64,000 nucleotides of DNA from Chromobacterium sp. IIBBL 290-4 (GCF_024207115.1 NZ_CP100128.1:4526001-4590000), one strand, 5' to 3'; positions 31,070 to 39,694 are shown, counted from the stretch's first letter. Notes: generated from the letters alone by a model not told the origin. Numbers and translations are program-made.

Positions 31070-31600
31070 GTTGTTGCATAAATCCTGAACAGCGCGAGAC
31101 ACCCTTTCCCCAAACGGATTTACGCCACAGCCACCATGCAAGGACAGCCCAGCATACTGCTGCGGTTCAAAGCGCTACGCGCACTTGTCGCTCTGCCACT
31201 TGACCATCGAAATGCCGGGCCCTCACCCTTTCACCCTGCAGTTTGAACCAATGCATCTTGGTTTGCACCAAGCTGCGGTGGTGGTAGCCGCTCCAACTCT
31301 GCCAAAGCGCTCTGCCGAGTTGTTTGCGGCCCGGAGAGTTTCGTTTCGTACCAGCACACCCAGCAAGCTTCCTTTCCATGGCCTCGCATTCTTGCGCGTC
31401 GTGATGCACCCGATCGCTCCTCAAGCGGCAATCGCTTCATGGCACGCCTTGGCATCGAAAACCCCATCACCGCTCACACAGGCTATCGACTCACCGGCCG
31501 GGATTTGCGTCAATAGCGAAGGTAAATTTGCGTATATTCCTGGCGGTTGTCTGTCAGCTCGATGGCGTGAGTTTGCCTCACCATGACGCCACCATGCCAA
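31070..31600 (-). pseudogene. Degenerate IS5-family transposase (C-terminal part)
   Basis: Translated in shifting minus-strand frames, the segment gives the familiar IS5-family C-terminal sequence: CDGVFDAKACHEAIAA, then NARPWKGSLLGVLVRNETL, then GRALWQSWSGYHHRSLVQTKMHWFKLQGERVRARHF. The DDE-domain Glu region (SGYHHRSLVQTKM) is there, but stop codons and frameshifts break it and the N-terminal two thirds are missing. TTGTTGCATAAATCC at 31071-31085 resembles an IS5-type end. It lies at the left border of the AT-rich island. Confidence 0.75.
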
Positions 31601-31788
31601 CCTAGGGGAGGGGCGTCCATACCATTAACAAAACCCCAATCACACCCACAATAAAACATGACAATAACATGTCAAGTAAATTGAATAAAAACCATACGTA
31701 AAAGTAATTTCAGAAAAAGACCAACTGGGCTAAACCATATCGAAACAAGCAAAAATGACACAGTAATATTCGGTGCGCGCAAACTTTT
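31601..31788. other. AT-rich non-coding DNA at the left edge of the RiPP island
   Basis: From about 31620 the composition drops sharply to roughly one third G+C. No reading frame is supported up to 31913. A TTAACAAAACCCC at 31625-31637 resembles the ends of the nearby MITE and may be a leftover of the same event. Confidence 0.5.
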
Positions 31789-31817
31789 TTGACAAATATT
31801 AAAATCAAGAAAATAAT
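31789..31817 (+). promoter_or_regulatory. Sigma-70-type promoter of the RiPP precursor gene
   Basis: TTGACA (31789-31794), a 17-base spacer and AATAAT (31812-31817): a perfect -35 and five of six at -10. It would give a leader of about 90 bases before the precursor start at 31914. Confidence 0.65.
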
Positions 31818-31913
31818 CAACCTCGATTCCATAGAAAATCACTTAACCTGTGCCAATCTGTAAAAAGTAATTTTCATGAAATCGCACCTCCAATCTCAAA
31901 GAAGGAATTTAAA

Positions 31914-32084
31914 ATGCTAAACAATGATCTGAAATATCAAATTAGCGAACTGATTGAAATGGGAAAAATTGAAGAACAAGATCTTCAATATATTTCTGGC
32001 GGCATACAGTATGACGCAGAGGATAGCTGCTCAAGAGGCTATAAAGTTGTAACATGTGAAGATAATTACTCTAGCGCTCAGTAA
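31914..32084 (+). CDS. RiPP precursor peptide with double-glycine leader (56 residues)
   Basis: A short gene missed by length cut-offs. It starts after AAGGA with a normal spacing and is preceded by a good promoter. Residues 1-30 form a charged helical leader that ends EEQDLQYISGG, matching the double-glycine pattern (E-x-x-L-x-x-I-S-G-G) cut by C39 peptidases. Residues 31-56 are the putative core: two Cys (39 and 48, in SCSRGYKVVTC), three Tyr and several acidic residues. A radical SAM/SPASM gene follows on the same strand after 224 bases. AT-rich codon use matches that gene and not the chromosome. It could alternatively be a class II bacteriocin-like peptide or a quorum peptide. Novelty is inferred, not tested. 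Confidence 0.68.
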   Translation: MLNNDLKYQISELIEMGKIEEQDLQYISGGIQYDAEDSCSRGYKVVTCEDNYSSAQ

Positions 32085-32092
32085 TTAACAAT

Positions 32093-32126
32093 AGCAGCCC
32101 CGAAAATCACATCTTTTGGGGCTGCT
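32093..32126 (+). terminator. Hairpin after the precursor gene, possible partial terminator or RNA stabiliser
   Basis: AGCAGCCCC...GGGGCTGCT, nine base pairs extended by AAAA/TTTT, eight bases after the precursor stop. No T run follows, so it may protect the precursor message or reduce read-through into the maturase gene. Confidence 0.55.
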
Positions 32127-32308
32127 CCTCACACCAAACAAACATAAGCAATAAAATAATACAGCTTAACCATTATTGAGCACCCAATTGCAGCACATGA
32201 TTACATCTCATCACTCGAAAATTGAAAACACCCCACACCAAATTTATATAATAATAAAAAGTTTGAAAATAATTATAACCATAGAATATAGCAAGAGGCC
32301 TACTCATA

Positions 32309-33718
32309 ATGAACACAACCCATGTCAAATCAAAATACCTTATTGCATCCGCACCATTTAAACCACCCGGCAGAGAAGAGCCCAGCCGTATCCTGTTTGC
32401 AACACGAAGTGGAAAAACTTTCCTAATAAAAGAAAAAACCTTCCAAGCATTAGAGCAAAACATGCTCGAATCCATTCCACCAGAAATCATTGAACAGCTA
32501 GTAGAGTGTGAGGCACTTATCCCACCTACTGAAAACGAATTCGAACAGATTCTTCAAATAAATCAAAGTGAGAACAAAAAAAACACCACACTATCAATAA
32601 CCATACAACCCACAGCAAATTGCCAGCTCGGTTGTCATTACTGCGGACAAAGCCATAGCAAAGATAATATTACACAAGACCTTAGCATTAAAATGCTAGA
32701 CAGGATAAAAAGCACGATTAGTAAAAATTCACATCAGTATCTTCATATAACATGGTATGGTGGAGAGCCAATTTTGGCGTTAAAAAAAATCCAATCCATT
32801 AGTAATAATCTGATAGAGTATTGCAATGAGAATAATATAAAATATGATGGGTTTATGATTACAAACGGACTCAGCCTTAAGCCGGAGGTTTATAAGAAAC
32901 TAGCATCCACAAAAATAAATCGATTTCAAATAACAATCGATGGAGTTGAACCTATACATAACGAAAACCGGCCATTAAAGAATGGGAAAGGGAGCTTTTC
33001 CACAATCATTCACAACATTGAACAAGTAACATCACTTTCCGAGTACTCTGGAAACAAAAGCCATATCATAATTCGCATCAACATAAATCAACACAACCAA
33101 GACTCAGTTACTGAATTAATCGACTACTTATCAGAAAAGAATTTACAAAAAAAAGGGATCAGCCTATCCTTCAATCCAATATCAGACTGGGGCGGAAACA
33201 ATGCTGATCGAGACAGTCTAAGCGCGGCCGATTTTAGCAACAAAATGATTAGCTGGATCATATATGCAATCAATAAAGGCTTCGCCGTTGGCCGCCAAAT
33301 TCCAGATCGAAGCTTTGCTCCATGCATGGTAGTAATGCCAGACAACGAGGTGTATGATGCATTTGGAAATATATATCCCTGCTATGAGTTTCCTTACACA
33401 GCCCAGTACGAGAAACCTGAATATAAAATTGGCAACTTACAAACCATTCAGCTGATTAAAAATGACAAGGCAATAACTCGAGAATGGTATAAAGACATTC
33501 ATAAAAATATGTCTCCCTGTCCAAACTGCCCACTTTTCCCAGTTTGTGGAGGAGGATGTGCTAAACACTGGTACAACGGCAAGAGCGGCTGCCCGTCATT
33601 CAAGTCAAACATTCAAGAACTTTTATTACTAGACTATTGGATGACAATCAAAAAGAACAACCTCGCTCATAAAGAAAATGCAAATCCATCAGAAATTCTA
33701 TTCAATGTCCAGTCCTGA
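32309..33718 (+). CDS. Radical SAM/SPASM peptide maturase
   Basis: A 469-residue enzyme, starting after AAGAGG. The N-terminal 95 residues could hold a leader-binding region (LFATRSGKTFLIKEKTFQALE). The radical SAM domain has the CxxxCxxC motif CQLGCHYC (Cys105, 109, 112), GGEP at 151-154 and ITNG near 184. The C-terminal SPASM region has Cys 339, 358, 404, 407, 413, 417 and 428 (CPNCPLFPVCGGGCAKHW), able to hold two auxiliary [4Fe-4S] clusters. Such enzymes install thioether, C-C or similar crosslinks in peptides. The last three codons and the stop come from the left end of the IS3 element, so the native C terminus is lost. G+C is about 37% by eye. Confidence 0.85.
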   Translation: MNTTHVKSKYLIASAPFKPPGREEPSRILFATRSGKTFLIKEKTFQALEQNMLESIPPEIIEQLVECEALIPPTENEFEQILQINQSENKKNTTLSITIQPTANCQLGCHYCGQSHSKDNITQDLSIKMLDRIKSTISKNSHQYLHITWYGGEPILALKKIQSISNNLIEYCNENNIKYDGFMITNGLSLKPEVYKKLASTKINRFQITIDGVEPIHNENRPLKNGKGSFSTIIHNIEQVTSLSEYSGNKSHIIIRININQHNQDSVTELIDYLSEKNLQKKGISLSFNPISDWGGNNADRDSLSAADFSNKMISWIIYAINKGFAVGRQIPDRSFAPCMVVMPDNEVYDAFGNIYPCYEFPYTAQYEKPEYKIGNLQTIQLIKNDKAITREWYKDIHKNMSPCPNCPLFPVCGGGCAKHWYNGKSGCPSFKSNIQELLLLDYWMTIKKNNLAHKENANPSEILFNVQS

Positions 33719-33755
33719 CATAGGTTGACACCTGCCAGCGCGCCGCATGCGCTGG

Positions 33756-34595
33756 TCAGATGCTCGCGACAGACGCCCGATGTACCTCATCGGGCGTCTT
33801 GTATTTCAAGCCCTGGTGAGGGCGCTCCTGGTTGTAGATCCTCACCGACTGCTCCACCATTTTCCTCGCCTGCTGCAAATCGGCTGGGCGATGCAGCAGC
33901 AGTTCGCCTTTTAGAATGCCGTTCACCCGCTCTGCCAGGGCATTCTGGTAGCAATCGTAGCCATCCGTCATTGAGCACATCAGCCCGTGTCGTTCGTGGA
34001 TCTGCTGATAGTAGGCCGAACAATACTGAATGCCGCGATCGGAGTGGTGAATCAACGGCTGCCGTGAACGTCGCGTCCGCAAGGCCATTTTGAGGGCTCC
34101 GCTGACTTCCTCCGCCTGCAGGCTGTCATGCACGTGATACCCAACAATTTTCCTTGAGTAAGCGTCAGTCACGAGACTCAGGTAAGCAAACCGCTGCGCT
34201 GTCGGCAAGTAGGTGATATCCGCCACCCAGACCTGCTCCGGCCCCGTCGGGACGACTTGGTGCGGCCCGGCCTTGAGCAGATTAGGATGGCGGTAAAAGC
34301 GATGGTGACTGTGTGTGGTCTTATGGTACGCCCGCTGCGGCACGACCAGCAGGCGGGCTGTACGCAACAGATCGAACAAACCGTCCCGTCCCAGCTTGAT
34401 CCCCGCTTCCGCCATTCGCGATTGCAGCACATGGTGCAGCTTCCGCGTTCCCAGTCGGGGCTGGCGCAAGCGCACGTCCCTCACCCACGCGATCACTTTG
34501 CCATTCCGTTCGGCACGATGGCTTTCGCTTTGGCGGCGCTTGTAATAGGCCTGGCGGCTCAGCTGGACATATCGACAGGCCCGGCCCACGCTCAA
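33756..34595 (-). CDS. IS3-family transposase OrfB (integrase domain)
   Basis: A 279-residue DDE integrase (IS150/IS3 type). The HTH_21 region lies at the N terminus (SRQAYYKRRQSE, LGTRKLHHVLQ), and the rve domain carries the catalytic residues: Asp in QVWVADITYLP (near 129), Asp in HHSDRGIQYCS (near 189) and Glu in NALAERVNGILKGELL (near 224). It overlaps orfA and is probably made as a fusion by -1 frameshifting. It looks intact. Confidence 0.93.
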   Translation of the reverse strand: MSVGRACRYVQLSRQAYYKRRQSESHRAERNGKVIAWVRDVRLRQPRLGTRKLHHVLQSRMAEAGIKLGRDGLFDLLRTARLLVVPQRAYHKTTHSHHRFYRHPNLLKAGPHQVVPTGPEQVWVADITYLPTAQRFAYLSLVTDAYSRKIVGYHVHDSLQAEEVSGALKMALRTRRSRQPLIHHSDRGIQYCSAYYQQIHERHGLMCSMTDGYDCYQNALAERVNGILKGELLLHRPADLQQARKMVEQSVRIYNQERPHQGLKYKTPDEVHRASVASI

Positions 34596-34993
34596 CCCCT
34601 GGACGAGCCTTTGGGCAAGGACCTGCCCGAAGGCTTTTTTACTACGCGCACCCCGTAGTCTTTCTTCAAGACCTCAAGCATCGCTTCGAATAGCTGCGCC
34701 TTCTCATTGGCCTCTTTGAGTTGGGTTTCCAGTTCCTTGATCCGCTGTTCTGGCGTCAGCGGCTTGTTGCCTTGATTCCCCATCGCGATCCCCTGGGCGC
34801 TACGGGAGGGCTGGGCACTCCAGTCCTGCAAACCGTGCTTACGTAACCATACCAGCACCGTCGAACGACCTTGAATACCATAGCGGCGTTGCGCCTCTTT
34901 GTAAGTCAGTTCGCCTTTTTCTACCTGCTCTACGACCGACAGTTTAAAAGCCAGGCTGTAGTCTTGCTGGGTACGTTTAATCCTTGATTCCAT
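34592..34993 (-). CDS. IS3-family transposase OrfA (HTH protein)
   Basis: A 133-residue protein with an N-terminal helix-turn-helix (YSLAFKLSVVEQVEKGELTYKEAQRRYGIQGRSTVLVWLRKHG) and a leucine-zipper-like region (PEQRIKELETQLKEANEKAQLFEAMLEVLKKDYG). It binds the element ends in IS3-family transposition and alone usually represses it. The A6G run lies shortly before its stop. Confidence 0.92.
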   Translation of the reverse strand: MESRIKRTQQDYSLAFKLSVVEQVEKGELTYKEAQRRYGIQGRSTVLVWLRKHGLQDWSAQPSRSAQGIAMGNQGNKPLTPEQRIKELETQLKEANEKAQLFEAMLEVLKKDYGVRVVKKPSGRSLPKGSSRG

Positions 34994-35060
34994 GTGACTC
35001 TCCTTCGTTACGGCGAAAAAGTGTCAACTTATTCCAGGACGGGACAGGCACAAGGATGTA

Positions 35061-35088
35061 AAAAAGGCGCGTCATCGACGCGCCTTTT
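35061..35088. terminator. Bidirectional terminator after gltX
   Basis: AAAAGGCGCGTC, loop ATC, GACGCGCCTTTT, 25 bases beyond the gltX stop on the minus strand. It marks the right border between the accessory island and the chromosome. Confidence 0.85.
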
Positions 35089-35112
35089 CTTTCACTACAA
35101 AACTCTACATGA

Positions 35113-36501
35113 TCACTTCAACCGAATACGGCGCAGCACTTCTTCCTTGCCGATCAGCGCCAGCACCGCGTCCACCGACGGGGTCTGGGTGGTGCCGCAC
35201 ACCAGCACGCGCAGCGGCATGCCCAGCTGGCCCATCTTGATGCCTTCGTCGGCGCAGAAGGGCTTGAACAGCTCATGGATGCTCTCGGCGGTCCAGGCTT
35301 CCAGCGCGGCCAGACGGTCGGCGAAGCGGCCCATGCGCGCTACAGCGTCACCGGCCAGATGCTTCTCCACATCGGCGGCGGCCGGCTCGCGCTTTTTGTA
35401 GAAGTAATCGACTTCCAGCGCCAGCGCGTTCAGATCCTGCACGCGCTCCTTCACCAGCGCCAGCACGTCGCCGATGGCCGGGCCGCTCGTCGTATCCACA
35501 TTGGCGGCGGCCAGGCGCGGCGCGATCAGCCCGGCCAGACGCGCGTTGTCGGCGGCCTTGATGTGTTGGGCGTTCAGCCACATGAATTTTTCTTGGTTGA
35601 AACGGCTGGCGGACGGGCTCACCGCCTCCAGCGTGAACCACTCGACGAACTGCTCCATGCTGAAGAACTCTTCGTCGCCGTGGCCCCAGCCCAGGCGCGC
35701 CAGGTAGTTCAGCAGCGCTTCCGGCAGAATGCCCTTGTCGGCGTAGTCCACCACGCTGACCGCGTCGCGGCGCTTGGACATCTTCTGGCCGTCTTCATTC
35801 AGGATCATCGGCAGATGGCCGTACACCGGCAGCGGCGCGTTCAGCGCCTTCAGGATGTTGATCTGGCGCGGAGTATTGTTGACGTGGTCGTCGCCGCGGA
35901 TCACGTGGGTGATCTGCATGTCCCAGTCGTCCACCACCACGCAGAAGTTATAGGTCGGGCTGCCATCCGGGCGGGCGATGATCAGATCGTCCAGTTCCTG
36001 GTTGCCGATTTCGATGCGGCCTTTCACCGCGTCGTCCCAAGCCACCACGCCGTCCAGCGGAGTCTTGAAGCGCACCACCGGCTGCACGCCTTCCGGGACG
36101 GCCGGCAGGGTCTTGCCGGCTTCCGGACGCCAGCGGCGGTCATAACGCGGCTTCTCGCCGCGCGCTTCCTGCTCGGCGCGCATCGTTTCCAGCTCTTCCT
36201 TGCTGCAATAGCAGTGGTAGGCATCGCCGGAAGCCAGCAGTTGCTGGATCACTTCCTTGTAACGGTCGAAACGATGGGTCTGGTAGAACGGGCCCTCATC
36301 GTAGTCCAAGCCCACCCAGTGCATACCGTCCATGATCGCCTTCACCGATTCCGGCGTGGAGCGCTCCAGATCGGTGTCTTCGATGCGCAGCACGAACACG
36401 CCCTTGTTCTTGCGGGCAAAGGCCCAGGAGAACAGCGCGGTGCGCACGCCGCCGATGTGGAGATAGCCGGTGGGACTGGGAGCGAAACGGGTACGGATCA
36501 T
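35113..36501 (-). CDS. gltX: Glutamate-tRNA ligase
   Basis: A 462-residue class I aminoacyl-tRNA synthetase. The HIGH motif is [15 protein letters not shown] at residue 10, the KMSKS motif [10 protein letters not shown] near residue 240. A zinc-type Cys cluster is represented by [11 protein letters not shown] near residue 100. The C-terminal anticodon-binding domain is helical. The start is set at [12 protein letters not shown], as in the family; the frame is open eight codons further upstream. Confidence 0.96.
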   Translation of the reverse strand: MIRTRFAPSPTGYLHIGGVRTALFSWAFARKNKGVFVLRIEDTDLERSTPESVKAIMDGMHWVGLDYDEGPFYQTHRFDRYKEVIQQLLASGDAYHCYCSKEELETMRAEQEARGEKPRYDRRWRPEAGKTLPAVPEGVQPVVRFKTPLDGVVAWDDAVKGRIEIGNQELDDLIIARPDGSPTYNFCVVVDDWDMQITHVIRGDDHVNNTPRQINILKALNAPLPVYGHLPMILNEDGQKMSKRRDAVSVVDYADKGILPEALLNYLARLGWGHGDEEFFSMEQFVEWFTLEAVSPSASRFNQEKFMWLNAQHIKAADNARLAGLIAPRLAAANVDTTSGPAIGDVLALVKERVQDLNALALEVDYFYKKREPAAADVEKHLAGDAVARMGRFADRLAALEAWTAESIHELFKPFCADEGIKMGQLGMPLRVLVCGTTQTPSVDAVLALIGKEEVLRRIRLK

Positions 36502-36587
36502 GATGGATGGGACTCTAAAGAAACGCAAAGGGGCTTATTGTACGCTGCCAACAAAACAGCCCGCAAACGCGGGCTGCAGAAACTTTA

Positions 36588-37214
36588 TCAAGCCATCCAG
36601 GCGGCCATGGAGTTGGCCGGCATCATTTCCGCCAACAGCCACATCGCAGTCAGCGCCAGCAAGGCCGCCATGCTGCAATTAAACGCTTTCAGGCGCGGCG
36701 GAGAATCCAGAAAGCGGCGGATCGCCACGCCGGAGCCGGCCCACACCGCGATGCAAGGCAGGCTGGTGAAAAAAGTGATCAGCGCGAACAGCGCCGCGGC
36801 ATGCCACGGGTTCATATGCGCCGGCAGAAACACCATCACCAGATTGAAGCCCATCAGCCATACCTTGGGATTGAGCCAATTGAACATCACGCCGCTGATG
36901 AAGCCCATCGGCTTGGCGCCGGTTTCGCCGCCCTTCACGCTGCCGGCGCGCGCCATGCCCCAGGACAGCCACAGCAGATACGCGCAGCCGGCGATGGCCA
37001 GATACAGCTGCAGAGACTCCATCGCCGACATCAGAGCGCCCAGACCCACGCTCAGGATGCCGACTTGCAGCGACAAGCCGAGCGCCATGCCCAGCAAGGA
37101 CGGCAAAGTGCGGGAGAAACCGAAATTCACGCCGGACGAGGCCAGCACCAGATTATTGGGGCCCGGGGTGATGGACATCACCAGCAGGTAAGTGACAAGC
37201 GCAAGCAGATTCAT
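36588..37214 (-). CDS. LysE/RhtB-family exporter
   Basis: A 208-residue membrane protein with six hydrophobic segments. The family signature SITPGPNNLVLASSGVNFGFSRTLPSLLGMALG lies at residues 13-45. Members export amino acids or homoserine lactone-type compounds. It is divergent from a MocR regulator, a common pairing in which the regulator controls the exporter. The start is the ATG of MNLLALVTYLLVM; a longer frame is not supported. Confidence 0.88.
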   Translation of the reverse strand: MNLLALVTYLLVMSITPGPNNLVLASSGVNFGFSRTLPSLLGMALGLSLQVGILSVGLGALMSAMESLQLYLAIAGCAYLLWLSWGMARAGSVKGGETGAKPMGFISGVMFNWLNPKVWLMGFNLVMVFLPAHMNPWHAAALFALITFFTSLPCIAVWAGSGVAIRRFLDSPPRLKAFNCSMAALLALTAMWLLAEMMPANSMAAWMA

Positions 37215-37298
37215 GACCACTCCAAAACCGCAACCGGCCCATGCCGGCATTGACGAGGCACCGCCCCGATTCATGGCAGCCATATTAAGCGTTTGGAC

Positions 37299-37367
37299 TG
37301 GACAATTACAGATTCAGAAAAATAGAATTGAGACCATAACAGTTTTGAGATTGCCAAACTGTTATGG
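37299..37367 (+). promoter_or_regulatory. mocR promoter and palindromic operator
   Basis: TGGACA (37299-37304) and TAGAAT (37323-37328), spacer 18, form a sigma-70-like promoter for the MocR gene. Right at the expected transcription start is a perfect 12-bp dyad, CCATAACAGTTT (37334-37345) and AAACTGTTATGG (37356-37367), 10 bases apart. This is the likely binding site of the regulator for control of itself and the divergent LysE exporter gene. Confidence 0.65.
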
Positions 37368-37407
37368 TTACAAACGCCACCAACTGTACCGACAGGAGCA
37401 GCGCAAC

Positions 37408-38823
37408 ATGAGCGCAGAGCCGCTATACCAACAGCTGGTCAATGAATGGACCACCCTGATCCAGGACGGCACCGTGCGGCCGGGCGAACGGATGCCCTCG
37501 GTGCGCAAGGCCTGCGCGCTGCACAAGGTCAGCCCGTCCACCATTCTGCAAACTTACCGCACCCTGGAAGACCGCGGCTTGATAGAGGCGCGGCCGCAAT
37601 CCGGTTTCTACGTCAAATCGGCCGCCAGCCTGCCCTTGCCGCGCATGCGCCGCCAAAGCGCCGCCCACCATACCGGCGAGGTGGTGGACCAGATCGAGGC
37701 GGTGATGGGCGCGCAAACGCGCGAGGACTTCATCGACCTGTCCTTGGCCAGCCCGCGCGGCAGCGACTTCTACCCCACCACCCGCTTCAAGCACATTATG
37801 GGCCGGCTATTGCGCCAGCACCCGGAACTGACCACCGACTACCCCTTCCCGCCGGGATCGGAAAGGCTGCGCCGCCAGATCGCCCAGCGGGCGGTGGGCT
37901 GGGGCTGCGTATTGGCGGCCGAAGACCTGGTGATCACCAATGGCTGCACCGAAGCGCTGCAAATGGCCCTGCGCGCCACCTGCAAGCCGGGCGACACCGT
38001 GGGGGTGGAATCGCCCACCTATTTCGCCATGCTGCCCATGCTGAAAGACCTGGGCCTGTCGGTGATCGAAATCCCCACCCACCCAACCAGCGGTTTGGCG
38101 CTGGACGCGCTGGAATTGTTATTGTCGGAAAAAAGGCTGAACGCCATCGTCGCCATGCCCACCGTGCACAATCCGCTGGGCAGCACCATGCCGCCGGAAG
38201 CCAAACAGCGGCTGGCGCAATTGGTCAACGACTATCAAGTGCCCTTGATCGAGGACGTGCCGCACGCCGACCTGTTCTACGGCGCGACCACGCCCGATGC
38301 GGTGAAAGCCTACGACCGCGACGGCTGGGTGCTGCTGTGCGCCAGCTACAGCAAAACGCTGGCGCCGGGCTTCCGCATAGGCTGGATCGCGCCCGGACGC
38401 TTCCTCAGCGCCGTGCGGCGGCTGAAATTCTCCAGCAGCCTGGGACAGCCGGCGCTGCTGGAGGAAACGCTGGCGGAATATCTAGAGAGCGGCGGCTACG
38501 ACCACCACTTGCGGCTGATCCGCCGCCATTTCATGAGCCAGATGGAAAAACTGCGCGGCGCGGTGGCGCAGCATTTCCCGGCCGGCACCCGCGCCACCCT
38601 GCCTTCCGGCGGCTGCCTGCTGTGGGTGGAGCTGCCCAGCCACGCCGACACCATGCAATTGTTTCAGGCCGCGCTGGCCGAACGCATCACCGTAGTGCCG
38701 GGCGCGATGTATTCCGCCAAGGGCCGCTATCGCAACTGCTTGCGCTTGTCTTGCTGCTACCCCTGGAACGAAGCTTACGAGCGCGCGCTGATCAGAGTGG
38801 GAGAATTAGCGGCGGCGTCCTGA
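37408..38823 (+). CDS. MocR-type regulator: GntR winged helix fused to aminotransferase domain
   Basis: A 471-residue PLP-dependent transcription factor. The N-terminal GntR-type winged helix is LYQQLVNEWTTLIQDGTVRPGERMPSVRKACALHKVSPSTILQTYRTLEDRGLIEARPQSGFYV. The fold-type I aminotransferase domain follows, with TNGCTEALQMAL (near 180), AMPTVHNPLGSTMP (near 252), VPHADLFYG (near 290) and the PLP-lysine in ASYSKTLAPGFRIGW (near 317). MocR proteins sense PLP-bound amino compounds. It is divergent from a LysE exporter gene with an operator between them. Confidence 0.92.
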   Translation: MSAEPLYQQLVNEWTTLIQDGTVRPGERMPSVRKACALHKVSPSTILQTYRTLEDRGLIEARPQSGFYVKSAASLPLPRMRRQSAAHHTGEVVDQIEAVMGAQTREDFIDLSLASPRGSDFYPTTRFKHIMGRLLRQHPELTTDYPFPPGSERLRRQIAQRAVGWGCVLAAEDLVITNGCTEALQMALRATCKPGDTVGVESPTYFAMLPMLKDLGLSVIEIPTHPTSGLALDALELLLSEKRLNAIVAMPTVHNPLGSTMPPEAKQRLAQLVNDYQVPLIEDVPHADLFYGATTPDAVKAYDRDGWVLLCASYSKTLAPGFRIGWIAPGRFLSAVRRLKFSSSLGQPALLEETLAEYLESGGYDHHLRLIRRHFMSQMEKLRGAVAQHFPAGTRATLPSGGCLLWVELPSHADTMQLFQAALAERITVVPGAMYSAKGRYRNCLRLSCCYPWNEAYERALIRVGELAAAS

Positions 38824-38837
38824 GCCGCCGCCGGCGG

Positions 38838-39608
38838 TCAATCGTCGTTGGCGGCGGCGGCCACGACAGCCTTGCGGCGCGGAGGAGAGGCGGGAATCAA
38901 GCTGGCGTTCAGGGCCGCGATGTCCATGAACTCATGCAGCATATCCAGGCTGCGCGTAGTCGTTTCCTGTTTGACCAGGATGTTTTTTTCCTGCATCGAC
39001 AAGGTTTCGCGGATCGCCGCCAAGATCTCGCTCTTGCCCCGCAGGGCTTTGTCCTGCTCCACCTCGTCCAGTTTATGGAAGAGATGCTGGACTATCATCC
39101 GCGGCGAGCCATCGCGCTCCTGCTCCGCCTGCTGCTCATAGCTCTTCAACAAATCGTCGATTTCGCGGGCGATGATCTGGACTTGCGGCTCAGGCTTGAC
39201 CTGCTTGCGCTCCCAATGCGATACCGCCACCTTGCGGCGGCCAAACAATTGGGCGAAGGAATCCTGATTGATGGACAAGCGCAAACGCAGTGTCGGCATA
39301 TCCACCTGGCCGAACGGAAAACGCTCGGGATGCGCCGCATACCAGCGCACCAGATTGGCGATCGCCCCATCCACCGGCTTGTCGGCGTTTTTCTTGACGA
39401 TGGTAGACCAGCGGCCGTGGGTTTGAATGCCCAGCGCCGCCAGCGCCTGCGCCACAGTGGCGCCGAAATACTCTTTGAACACATCCAGATCGCTGCCGAC
39501 GATAGGCCGCTCATCCGGGAAAGTCAGCACCGCCGGCAAGCCCGCCTGCCAAGCGCCGCGCGCCATGGTTTCCTGCGCGCCGCCAAAAAGGGAATGTTGT
39601 TCCGCCAT
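38838..39608 (-). CDS. Helix-turn-helix domain protein of unknown role
   Basis: A 256-residue soluble protein not recognised as a named family. A region near residues 105-150 (LRLRLSINQDSFAQLFGRRKVAVSHWERKQVKPEPQ) looks like an XRE-type helix-turn-helix. After it comes a long helical, probably coiled-coil stretch (about 150-225), then an Ala/Arg-rich tail. It lies 86 bases downstream of the EAL gene on the same strand, so it may be transcribed from the end of the T3SS operon, but it may also be separate. Its stop faces that of the MocR gene. Confidence 0.7.
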   Translation of the reverse strand: MAEQHSLFGGAQETMARGAWQAGLPAVLTFPDERPIVGSDLDVFKEYFGATVAQALAALGIQTHGRWSTIVKKNADKPVDGAIANLVRWYAAHPERFPFGQVDMPTLRLRLSINQDSFAQLFGRRKVAVSHWERKQVKPEPQVQIIAREIDDLLKSYEQQAEQERDGSPRMIVQHLFHKLDEVEQDKALRGKSEILAAIRETLSMQEKNILVKQETTTRSLDMLHEFMDIAALNASLIPASPPRRKAVVAAAANDD

Positions 39609-39694
39609 TTCTACCCCGATACGATTATGCGGCTTGCCGCCGCAGAATCGTCGGAGTATACCCCAGGCCGGCCATGCGCAGCTTCATGCCGCGC

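Larger units (their letters stand above)
33706..35046 (-). mobile_element. IS3-family insertion sequence (1341 bp)
   Basis: Imperfect 26-bp inverted repeats at 33706-33731 and 35021-35046 start TGTCC and share the inner GTTGACAC. Two overlapping minus-strand genes, orfA and orfB, fill the element. An A6G slippery run at 34634-34640 (minus strand) near the end of orfA fits programmed -1 frameshifting to the OrfAB transposase. No 3-4-bp target duplication was found, which may point to later rearrangement at one border. Confidence 0.85.

Noticed and set aside
31185..31586. 133-codon plus-strand frame in the IS5 remnant
   Set aside because: Antisense to the decayed transposase; no ribosome binding site or family match.
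32176..32361. 61-codon frame between the precursor and maturase genes as a second peptide gene
   Set aside because: It would need a TTG start without a ribosome binding site, overlaps the maturase start and has random AT-rich composition.
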